Below are positions 50,435-62,400 of a stretch of 64,000 nt of DNA, piece by piece. Both the position numbers and the translations under genes were made by a program. Below the pieces are notes generated by a model. The model searched no databases and was not told the DNA's origin. It saw nothing but the letters and a program-made list of their open reading frames with translations. Position 1 is the first letter of the stretch, and the number at the start of each line of letters is the position of its first letter. Source of the DNA: Cardiocondyla obscurior. Taxonomy: Eukaryota > Arthropoda > Insecta > Hymenoptera > Formicidae. The stretch lies in assembly GCF_019399895.1 (NCBI RefSeq), contig NC_091876.1, forward strand, positions 1,836,381 to 1,900,380, given 5' to 3'.

Positions 50435-52074
50435 TCACCAGTCATAAAAATCAAATTTTTGTACGAATTTTAATGGTATCCCCATGTGAAGAAGTTTGTC
50501 TGGTGAACTGTCCTTCAAATGCGGGAAATAATAATTCAACGCTTGCCAGCAGATCTCAGACAACTTGGGAATTGTTAACCAAGCAGAATGAACGGCGTTC
50601 GTTCTCTGTATCTGTAACGATAAAATTATCACGATTGCGAATTAATATATATGAAAATGTATTGAATTAAATATTCGTCAAATATATTACGTCAATTGAT
50701 ATAATGTGACAATAACCTTGTTGTTTATTTTTACTATTCCGCCGAATATATACATGCGGCCTTCTGGAGTCAGTGCAGCCGAATGGAAGTATACCGGGCA
50801 CGGCAAAATGCACTCTCTTAGGCGTGTCCACTGTAGCGTATTGAGATTAAGCCGCCAAACGTCAGAAAATACCCAATCACCGTTGTAACCACCCGATATA
50901 ACGACCGAAGTAACTCCACTTTTCTCATCTGTGTATTGAACAGAACCGTGACAACGTCGTGGTGCTGGTACCATAGTGTCAGTATCACCATGGGTATTTA
51001 AAGTCCTCCATTTGTTGGTCTTTAAATCAAATGCTGGTATTTCCTTAAAAACGGATATTGTAAACGTTATAAAAATTAAAAATTACTGCATACATATACA
51101 TAGTTCCGCCCGCGCATCTTCGTTCGCCTTGCCGCCGATCGGTCACTCAATCCGTGCGTCGAATAAATCGCGCGGTGATATAAGGACAGCTGTATATCGC
51201 CCAAAAATACTAGTATTTTTAAAATTTATATTTCAGCTATTATCGCGAAAAAAGTGTTCGTTATTATGGAACACCGTGTACAAGATAAGTTGCACCCGTT
51301 TTAAATAGAATATTTAAAGAATTACTTACTGCAAAACCATAAGATTCTGTAGAAGTACCGCCACCCAAAACATAAATCATCTTGCCGTCAAAAGCAAGTT
51401 CGTGCCTGTATCTTCCGCGCGGCTCTGATTCATCCCTACCTGAACAAATATATACTATTTCCCAGACGCCTTTTCTTAAATCAAATCGGTGAATATCACA
51501 AGTGTATTCATATCCAGTTGTACCACCAACTGTGTAGAGATAGGAATCATGGCATACTAGCGCCTGTTAAAAATAAATAATATATAAATATATTTAATTT
51601 TTGTATCAATATTGCGAAATAAAAAATTACCTGTCCATATTGAGGTTCCGGTAGCTCACCCGTGGCCGGTACAACTTTCATTGCACCATCATCCACATTG
51701 CAAACATATAGCTGATTACTGCAGCTTTCCCCAAAAGGTACACCAGTACCACCATATACCATAAGTGCATTGCCACACAGTATCATTGCATTTGATGCCA
51801 ACTCGTTCGGCATATTTTCTTGACCGGGCAGCCGCTTCCAACGCTCGCTAACTAGATTAAAACGCCACAGTTCCTTGAACAGAGGCTTGCTGGCGAACCA
51901 CGTTTGATCATCGCGCATATCCGGGTCGGTATCAGCGACGCATGGATTGAAACCTCCATATGAATATAAGTTTCGATGATCGCATGCAATCCGATGACCG
52001 CTGCGTGCTTTTGGTGGACGTTCCGGCCCATTTGCCTTGTGCTTGGTAAATACGAATGGCTTAAAAGTATACAT
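50435..52074 (-). CDS. KLHDC10: Kelch domain-containing protein 10 (slim) homologue
   Basis: Four phase-0 exons (52074-51631, 51563-51330, 51043-50717, 50611-50435) give 393 residues. Kelch repeats are clear from their glycine pairs: YSYGGFNP (about 39-46), MVYGGTGVPFGES, YTVGGTTGYEY, YVLGGGTSTESY, VISGGYNGDW and YIFGGI, making a beta-propeller of about six blades. The C-terminal exon (residues 336-393, containing WLTIPKLSEICWQAL and LLHMGIP) resembles the Cullin-2/elongin binding tail of vertebrate KLHDC10. By family, KLHDC10 is a Cullin-2 substrate receptor that recognises C-terminal degrons, and the fly homologue slim and mammalian protein promote ASK1 stress signalling through PP5. The third donor (AACAAG|gttatt) is weak but is required to keep the frame. 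The protein is shorter at the N-terminus than the human form (about 440 aa); an upstream coding exon was not seen. Confidence 0.9.
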
Positions 52075-52079
52075 GCTTA

Positions 52080-53430
52080 TCCGATAATCCGAGTTCCGTG
52101 CGCTTGGCGAGTTGAATATCGCGCCGCAACAAATTACGATTAAATGAAAGTGATACTGCGAGCTACGTGACTTTTCTTCTCGAGGAAGCTCCGTTACGTA
52201 TCGCGACCATTTCTAACCTTCTAGAGGATCAATCTAACCTCCACGTCGTGATTCTAGGCCTCTCTTATTCACTCGATGTCCTTTAAACCTGTTTGAACGA
52301 GATTTGTCTTTACGGATCTTTCCGTCGTCCTTCACAATAATCGTGAATAAATCGCACGAGAGAAATTGTAATATTTCTCACTTCCGTACAGCACTTGTTG
52401 GAAACTATTGGAAATGGTCTCTCTGCAAACGAGATAAAATCAAATTATTTATTCCGTGCAACAACTACGAATACCGATAAACACATCGCTTACCTGTGAG
52501 ACTAATGAGACGTTCGCTCTCTTACGAGATGACGAACGACGTCGGGCTGTACAATCTCGTCAACTGGGTTCTTTGTTGAAAGAGGTCAATCGCCGTTTTT
52601 TTTTCCTACTTTCTATACACGACACTTATTCAATCTTACATTTCGCGTCTCGGAAAGTACAGAAGGACCTAAATGTAAGCGATCTGACCTCGGAAAGTTC
52701 CCGTGTTTATTTTCAGATGTAACACGATCCACGATGACGCTCCGGACCTTTCCGGTCACTTTCCGGAACTCGATAAAGCCGAGAAGTCGAAAAGATCGCA
52801 CGGAGTATCGACAGTACTCCAACACACGCGTCGCCAGCTGGATATTTTGCACTTATTTCCGACTAATTTATTAGAAAACCTGTTGGCGTAAATATATTGT
52901 AATTAATTGATTAAACAGAAACATTATTAAAGAAAAAAGCTTAACAATACGAAGAACGACGATTAAAAAGTGTGGCGCTGTACATCAGTGATCGGAGCTA
53001 GAAACGCTACTCTACACAGTAGGGTATGTAAACCGGTTTTGGAAGACCTCATACGGGAACTTCAAGAAGGTCGTGATTCAAACTAGCATTCGACAATCGA
53101 TAATTATCACAAAATTATTATCACAAAATAATTATCAAGAGCTGTTGTCGAACAAGACTAGCTCCGAGAATTTCTAAAATATAAAAATCAACGATACAAA
53201 AAATTAAATTATCATAAGTATCGCAAATAATACCTAAAAAATACGAGGTAAGAAATAAATATTTTATTTGGTACATTATAAAAATTCTCCTTCGTTATCT
53301 GTATGAATTAACATTAACATTAATTAATTAAAATAATTAACATTAACATGTGCATATACTATAGTAAAGCTATTTGCGTATACGTATAATAAATACCCTC
53401 GATATAATAAAATACATTTTCTTGAGAAAT
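52080..53430. other. Spacer between KLHDC10 and the oxidase-like gene
   Basis: It contains the 5' flank of KLHDC10 (52,080-52,450, moderately CpG-rich) and, on the right, the 3' flank of the next minus-strand gene. No supported ORF. Confidence 0.45.
53263..53268 (-). terminator. Candidate poly(A) signal of the oxidase-like gene
   Basis: TTTATT on the plus strand reads AATAAA on the gene strand, about 170 nt beyond the stop codon at 53440. Confidence 0.3.
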
Positions 53431-53439
53431 TTGGGAGAT

Positions 53440-56400
53440 TTACGAGTTTTCGAATAGTAAATCCATGCCTTTGTTATTTCCACAACTAGGAAATTCGATC
53501 GGCACGACCGGTAGGTTTCGCTGAAGACCTACTCTCATTAAGAATTGCATTCCTGGTCCGAGTAGAGGAGGATACAAAGCAGTACTTCTCACTTCCCACA
53601 GCCAGTACCCTAATAAAAAGTTTCGATTAAACAAGGGCGCTCGTTGTAGCAGATATAAACGTATCAATGTATTTTTTACTTCTACGATAACATATGTGAA
53701 ACGCGTTTACCTAAATTGTCGGTGTAGAAACGAAGAATAATATATCCTTTATTTGGTACGACAAAAGTATCTTTTCGTACAGGGTTTATGAAATTTCGAC
53801 GTATTTTTCCATTTAGGTCCATGGATATAATTTTATTTTTGGTAAGAGGCTGCTCGAAACTATCTCGGCCAATAATACTGGCATTGTAACCATGTAAATG
53901 AAACGTATAGGATGCGTTACCTCCAAAGCCTGGAAAAGATTTCCGATTAATATATTCTAATTTTACTAATTTTTTGCTTTACAACTTATAGCTTTGTAAG
54001 AATAAGAATTTTATAATTAAAATCACAAAATATCGAATATTTTAGGGAATGGATTTATCCGTGGCAATTTACCTTCGTTTATTAATATAATTTCAATTGT
54101 TTTTTGTGGTGAAATTTGAAGTAACTGCAGGCATTCGCAAAATAACGGTGTATCGGTACATTCGCTAGAACGTTTGTCGAGAGAGCATACTGATTTTTCC
54201 AAAGTATTTTCTGGCTGCGATAGTATTGGAGATGGTGGATATTTAAAAGACATGCCATTAATCTGCGGTATCCTTAACGCGCCGTTCTTTAAACCTGAAA
54301 TTTTTTTAAATATGTAATGTGACAGTAATATTATTACATTTATGATCTTGGAAAAAATTTTTACGAGCTTAGTATTACACTTATACAGGCGGTAATATCT
54401 CGTAAAACTTCATAACTTTGTCTTTCTTTTCTTAATTAACTTAACAATTTAAAATATTGCGCGACGATATAAAAATAAATTATCTTACTCAAGTAAGCTG
54501 GATAATATTTGGATATGTAAAAGTTGTAAGAATTATCTGTCATCTCGTCCGTAAAGAACGAGAAAGTATTTGCATCGAAAGGCACGTAGATTGTTTCATC
54601 CGCTTTTTCTTTTAATTGTGGTAATTTTGAACTTTTTAAATCCAAAGAACAAATAACATTTTTTGATATTTTGTGACAATGATGACCACTTTCGGCAATT
54701 TTCAACGACTGTTCGTTGAAGTTACCGGCATCTGGAGTTCTTATTGCATGTGAATTGAGTGCAGCATCTTCGTAAAAAATATATGCTTCTTGACGCAAAC
54801 TGCGACATTCTCGAAGACCCTGAAGATCGAGGACGTACTTGCCGATCGTCTGATCAGCTATTAGAATGGCGTCAAGTCGTTCTCCTGAAAACAAATCCCA
54901 TAATTAATAAATAATTATACAATTTTATACGCTATATTTCATAATGGCATAATGATTGATTTAATGACACTACTTAATAATATTTTATCAAATATAATTG
55001 ACTACAACTATTTCTGTTAAAATGCAGTGATTGAAACAAGTTTAAAAGTTGAAGGAACTACTTTAACGGCAAGAGCAATATATTAATGCTATAATTTTTA
55101 TTGAACAAAAATGTACAAATTTCAACACACACATATACATATATTTACACACACACATATATGTGTGTGAGCATGTAAGTTTTATCTCTAAAAAATATAT
55201 CTAAATAATAGTAAAGTATTTTTTTTTTTTTTTTTTGAAGAAACGTCTTATCACATCGACATATATTTCATTTTAATTTCGCTACAAACGATAAAAAGCT
55301 GCTCAATTATTAATTAACAATAATAACTATCGAATTTAAACTCGTTTATCACTGACGACCTATTCTGAAGTCACACATTATTTAATTTTATTTTTAATTC
55401 TTTCGAAATTTATATTAAAAATGTTAACAACTTATTTGCACTCTTATTAACACTTCCTACTATAATATAAGCAATATAGTTAAGATTTGAAGAAAGTTAA
55501 TCGACAAGCGCTACACGTGCATTTATTTTCATTTGCTTTACAAGCATTTCAAGATTAACAGGGCGACATATCGCGATGTGTGTTAGAATTTTAAGTATTT
55601 CAAATAGAACGTCGATATTGTTAAATCGATATTACAATACATGTTTAATTCACTATGCAATAATTCACTTTCATATTTATGACAGTGAGAAAACACTGCT
55701 TATAGAAGAGGAAAAATTATGCACTGTGTTAGACTAATACAAATTTACAGTCATTGCTATCGGAGACCGTCGATTATCGTGGACATTTAAAATCTTAGCG
55801 CTAAGAATAACTATTCACTAATCTACATCGAAATGTCGATGATTGCACTTTAAGGAAATAGCAATATTTGTGTCTGCGTGTAAACGTGTATGTGCGCGTG
55901 TATGCAATATTATCATGACAACGATTAAAGATAAAAAGTGTGTTCATTCGTATTTAATCTCATTAGCATCAGCACATTTTTTTTTTTTTCAAAAGTATAC
56001 AAAAATACAGAAGAAAAGAGATTTGTCCTACTTAGTCTGTATTTTTTTTTGCATTAGCATTGCATTCGAAATAATCGAATTATCTAATCGAGATAATTCG
56101 TGCATATCAAAGTTTTTAAAACAATGTGAAGCACATAAATGTGATACACATGAACACGAACACAATAAAAATATTAACGTTTAGCTAAAAAATGAAAATT
56201 AATAAATTAATTTAATTTCGATATAGTGATGTTCACGTTCAATCACTTTGAAAAAAAATTATCTATTATACAGTCTTGATGATTGAATCAGTCTTTAGAA
56301 GCATTCGTGTCCAGCTGTAATAAGTAATATGATGCGGACAGCAATGCGATCACCAAAATTGTCGCACTTGGCGCTCGCAATGACGAATTTAGTATTGAAC

Positions 56401-59400
56401 ACGTATTATCACGTTTGATTCCTCTAATTCTCTAAATCGAGAATGCATAATAATTTAAGTAACATTTTACCTATTCAAAAAAGAAAAAAAATATTACACG
56501 TAGAACAAATGGAAGATGCATTGTTATTTACTTCGCTGCTCTGTACTTCGTAACGCACGTACTCGATCAATTGATAAAACGGTCTCCCGTGATGAATAAT
56601 TTTATTCGATTTATTCACTTTACTTGGCGGGCTTAAATTTTCTTTTTATTATTGTCCTGAATCCTTTCCATCCCAAAACTTACTCGAATAAGAACGAGTA
56701 TAGCTCATTACAGCTCGAGTAACCATAAATTGAGATCAATAAACGAGGATGCGTCGTGCGAATACGACGACTTCATTTCGCAATGTTTTTTTTTTTTCAC
56801 ATTTGACTATTCACATTGATTCGCACTGTAATTCCGGTTCATTAGCGGTGTGTTTGCGCGTAAATTCCAATTTCCGCCTCGAAGAGAATTTGATTAATTC
56901 TGAGTTTGGCGACTGATCTCGAATACGAATCGGGGATTTCGGCGAGCTGCAAAGCGATACTTTCCCCAAACTTGGCAAACTCCTCCTTTGTTTTCTTTCG
57001 TTCTTTTGCATCTGATGCGCGAGGCTCAAGTTTCATCTGTCCAGATTCGTCGAGATCAGCCGGTGATCTGTCTTGGCTCGGCAAAGAACCATTGTACAAC
57101 TCCATTGCTTTCAGACTGGACGATGAGGACTCTTCTTCGGCGTCCTCGCTCAGCGAAGCGTTGAAGGAACCGGTACCGGAGCCGTTTGTCTCTTCGTTGC
57201 AATCCATGAATGTAATACTTTCCGGATCGATGTCGCTTACAATATACTCTTCTTGTAGTTTTGGTTCCTCTTCAATTTTCTGTGAAAAGGGATCAGGTTG
57301 GATCAGGATTTTTACCACTTTTATCACTCTGGTATAAAAGCGATAAAAAGAAATTTATTTTACGCCTCGTTCTTTTTTTTTCGAGCTCGTAATTATCTTT
57401 AATTAATGTATAGCCAAACTAGGATCGTATCGCGTTCACACGGCTTGATCTCAATCTCACGCTCTGATCTCTGAGAGAGGCTGGTAGTGAGTTTTCACGC
57501 GTATTGATTTTCTCTCACAAAACTTGGGAACTGCATCGCTATTACGACGTAATTACTACAGCATAAACTGCATAAAGCATTGATAAAAGTGCTCATATTT
57601 GATTTACTTATTAAAAAAAAAAAAAAAAATACAGCAATTTTCAAGAGTCAAGCTAAATAAAATTGTTTAAAGTACATATATCTGTTTTATTTTTCTCCCG
57701 ACATTATCTTTGCTCATGTACGCAATAAAAGTAAAAAAATAACTTAAATTTTCGTTGAAAATAATGAGCAAACGATAACGAATCGTCATGCGTCGCTACG
57801 AGCCAATAAAGTATTTATCTCGATTAGCGACGCGACGAGCTCGTTTTAATGATAAAATCTCATCGCGAACAAATTATTCCCCGTCGCGTAACGCAGTTAC
57901 AGTTGAATATCTCTCAACCCCTTTGTATATCTTAAAATAATGCACAATATGTTTAAATTATCATTTTATGAATATTATGCGGTAGTGAGACAAAGTTACC
58001 CAGTTAGCTCGACCAAGCATTACACTGTATTATTCTATTAAACGATATATTCCTCGACGATGCAAGGAGGCCAAAAGGTAATAAGATAAAGAAGCGAAGA
58101 GGCCGGGAAGCCTACCTTCTTTCGCTTGCTGTATCTACGCGTGCCAAATTGTAGGAACTGCATGGCTTTGAAGGCGAACCACTTAGAGACGTATACGTCG
58201 TCTGGGCCGGTAGCGGCATCGCGGCTGTTCTGTATTTTATGCACTTCCCGAGAGTATTGGCACTTGAGATTAGTGATCTTCTTCTCAACCTCGAGAGTAT
58301 TGCAGCAGAGAATTTCGGCCAGCTCCTGAATAGCTCGCTTGCGCTTCGCACGGTCCCGATAGCCTCGGGCGTTCCAATCCCAAAGAACGCGTCGCTGTTG
58401 ATATTCACGCAGAAGCTCTAGAGTCTTGTCGCGAGTCCACTCCATGCCGGCGCGTGTCTCGTTGCTGCTCAGATCGCCCCAAAGTCCGTAGTGACTATAC
58501 ATGTAAGTGGTATCTCAGGACAAAAGATATATCAGTTCGAAGGTGGTGTCTCGTAGAGCGTGTCTTTCCGACCTGGACCTGGAGGATGTCACATCTCGCT
58601 TGCGCGCGCGCGCGCCCGCGCGCTGATCACCGTCGACACGATTGCGAACGGCGTTCCGCTGTCTCGTTCGCTATTAAATCACGGGCCGGAATCAACACGA
58701 CGACGTAAGCCGCAGTCGCGAAACGAGCACGCGTTTTAATGATTTTTGCACGGAGCTCGTGCGCGCCGCGCGCTTCGCCGCCTTCCTTTCTTTATTTCTC
58801 TTTGCGGAAACCCCGGCGGGAGGACGAAGACGGCCGAGTCTGCGCGAACGTTCGATTGCTTGCCATGCTGTCTCCATGCACTCCGCTCGACATCCACATC
58901 GTTATCCCCGAGCTTGTTAATGTCATTGGGAGAGAGAGAGAACGCGAGAGAATTTCCCTCTCTTGCTCGTTGCCGACGCCACCACTGTTATCTTCATCGC
59001 TCTGTCGATCCTTGGCCGATGCCATCAATGTCTCTTCTCTTTTTCATTTTTTTTTTTTTCTTCTTCTTTTTTCTTGGTTTCTCTGCTAAATCTCAAACAT
59101 GAGATGTGTAAACGCGTTCCAGTAGTCACGTTCAAATTAAGTCGTCTACAAAAGTTGTTTAATTTATTACAAAATATTCTTTGCATTTATATTTTATAAT
59201 GTAAAAAATTGGATATAATGATGGTCACTTTGTAATAGTGATTTTTTAAAATGTTCACTGTTTCAGATATTTTCTTTTTCGTCGTAGCCCTTCAATGTAT
59301 TCGTTTTCGTCATTGCTCGTGAATAAATTCAATCTGTGGCAACTTAAAAATTTTCCTTTTTGTACGCAACGATTATCTCTTCTTTCATACGATTTTCCAG

Positions 59401-62400
59401 TCCAATTTTCAGGACCTCTCTCGAAGTAGGTAATCATGAGGCACAAGAGTCGTCATATTGGAAATTGGGATATGTGCGAGAGATTGATCGGAATCAACAC
59501 ATTGACACGGTGATAAAGAACGCATGTGCGAATAAACTGGTTTCTTTTCTTCTCACGTATAAAACCCTTCGTCTGGCTTTGAACAGCCAGTGTATCTTTT
59601 ATCGTAAAGTCATCGCATGATTTTCATTTTATCTAATAGAATTTAATAACAAATAAGTACATTTCTTATACACATTAATTTTTTTAACGCGCGATTAATA
59701 ATTTAATAGTTGTAGTCAATTATTTTTATTACGAAAGGTTGTACATATATATGTGCTTTTATTATCTTACACACATTTCATTTTTAAAATACGTTAACAT
59801 CAAGCAATAAATGTTTTTAACGATAAGTCAGACGCTTTATTACTTCGGGATTTAGTGTAAGCAAATATTTAGCACGTGCAATATGTTCCATATACGTGCC
59901 TTCAAAAGATTCTTCTTTTTTTTTTTGCTGATAAAAATAATTTCATAAATTAAACAAGTTTAATTCATAAAATTATTACAACAAATTTATACACCTCACT
60001 GTATTAGTTTAAATATATAATAATTATATTCCTGCATTCATTAACGTGATATTTAATCCTCAACTATATGTACAACATCTCTAACGCAATGTCATGAAAG
60101 AAATAAAATTTACCACACTTTTGTAATGTAAAATTAATTCGATTGAAACACGCGCCGAACAAATAAAGTGAAATAAAGAGGGGGAAAAAAAAGATTATGA
60201 ATATGATTAGCTGGAATAAAACATACCTGGGAATAAAACAACATTCGTGCCCGTCATCGATTGTACAGGGTTGCTATCAGCAGCAAGTATTTGAAGCGAA
60301 TGTCCATGAGTGGATAATAAAATGGGGCAATCGTAAGCGTTTGCGTTAACCAGGCGTAGTAAATAGCGAAATCCATACTTCACCCTCACGAGTGCTTGCC
60401 GCGCCTAAAAACATATCAAATGTTACAACATGTAAAATCCAAATTTGTCGGTCGCCGTGTATACGATGTGCAATTATAAGTATACGGATTCAAGATATAG
60501 TTCGATTATATTTATTGTAATATGTGCCATATACGCCATTATCTTGACTCGACTCAATACCGGTCTTGAACCGAGATGGAGATTTTTTATGAGCTGCTAT
60601 ACCTAAGAGATGGAGAAGCTGTTGTTATATACCTGGCCGTTTACGAGAAGCTCGCCTGGCGTAGGTGGATAAAGGCTTGCATGTCGTGTCAGAGGAGTCG
60701 GCGGCCTTGATGATAGGATGAGCGTCCTTTCCCAACTGAGATCCTTGTCCCGTGGTCCTCGAACTGTCAACGACCCGTACAGCCCGTCGCCCTGCTGTGA
60801 GACTAATGGTCTTCGTTTTTATTTATCTCACTGGCAACCGCAATCGCGACCGCGCAAGCCGATAGTTGTACGGTTTTACACGCTTCGAAGATAATCATGC
60901 GAAACGAGACGCTTTTGAGGAAACAATCGGTCGCACGTCGTCTCGCATTACGTTGTAATGTGGGCGTAACCGCTTGATCTTTCTTCTCCAATTGTAAGGA
61001 CATTTCCACGGCGCGTAGACCATTTCGAACGAGTTGCCAATTCTACTTGGAGAAATGCGGAAGCTGTTGATTCGCGCAAAAGAAGCGACGAAAGGAAAGA
61101 TATGTATGCACGCGCCGCGAATTCCTCTTGCTGCTCTTTCGAGACCGCGAACATTATTGATCTTGGCTTCTCTTGATGCGCGAGCGCCGGATAGAAGGCC
61201 GGATTCTACGGCGTAGACCGGAGTCAAAACTCGGGCAAGTCGACTCGCAAAATTTCGCGATTTGCAATCGTGCAAACTCGCAACCGTGTTCTCGAGTTTG
61301 CGCACAATTTCTTCTTAATTTTTATTACATCTATTTACAATTACTGTCCCAGAAGAAACGCAAGATCGGACAGACGTTTATCAGACCTAGACGCCGGAAC
61401 CACCTAGTCTAAAATAATGTCTAGCAATATCTAAATTAGACGCGATGTAATTTTGTAATGCTGCTGTAAAAAGAATTAAAATTTAAGTATTTTTAAACGT
61501 TATTTTATATTAGATCTAAAGATATTGCATTTTTTCTTGGGACCATTCATATATTAGATACAAAAAATTTATATAAACCGCGCCGCTTGTAAAATAATCA
61601 TAATTGAGAATCTACAAATGCAATAAAAAAAAAAAAACGTATCTATGTATAAACTTGTATACGTATATACATATATGTACCTGAATGAGCGTGGTAAAAA
61701 TATGTTCCTGTGCTTTCGGGATATATCTTGTAACGAAAACCACTAAAGGGTAGAATCGGACACTGCGTTATCATGGACACCCCGTCCATATAATTAGAAT
61801 TTTTTTGCCGGATTCCATGCCAATGGAAGGCCACCTCATCGCTCTCCAGCTTGTTGTAAATGAAAACCTCTATTGCATCACCGAGGCATACCTGTAAAAA
61901 TAAAAATAAAATTATAATTTGCTCGAAAGAGTTTGTTAAGCGTCAATGTCTTTCGTATCTTTAAATTGTACGCCAACAGATATATCTTAAAAGAACAAAA
62001 AGCTAAAATAATATTAACTTGATTTTATATTAACCAAATTATAACAAAATCGTGCCGTTTTATTCATAAAATTTAATCATAATTAAATATGACGTCAAAT
62101 ATTTATTTTGTTAATCGTATATTTTTTTTTAGACTTTCGAAAAGTCTCAAGACCAAGATTGATTGCAATCTATACTAACCTGTACTGGTAACGTCTTACG
62201 TTTCCTGTCGCCGCACTCCATTAAGTTTACTTATATTTATTAGACCATACTGACCTGTATAGCTGGTCCCGGACTTTTCCCATTAATCGCCAACAGGCTT
62301 TTCTCCTGCACCTTGGTAGCATTCGCGCATTCGGGGGAAGTCTCGTCATTCTCGTTGAAGTCTTTCTGATTGTAGAAACTGCTAATTACGTTAAGAGAAC

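Larger units (their letters stand above)
54885..60226 (-). other. Intron 5 of the oxidase-like gene (5.3 kb)
   Basis: All other introns of this gene except the first are under 1.1 kb. This one hosts the complete MADF-BESS gene (56842-58502) and its likely promoter (58,503-59,000, CpG-rich with a CGCGCG run at 58,605-58,622). The remaining parts are AT-rich and contain simple repeats; no further exons were recognised. Confidence 0.8.

Noticed and set aside
62181..62216. A 36-nt minus-strand segment followed by CAG|gttagt, resembling a microexon of the oxidase-like gene
   Set aside because: It would leave an intron of only about 40 bases after exon 2 and would interrupt the conserved GPAIQ-VCLGD junction of cupredoxin domain 1.
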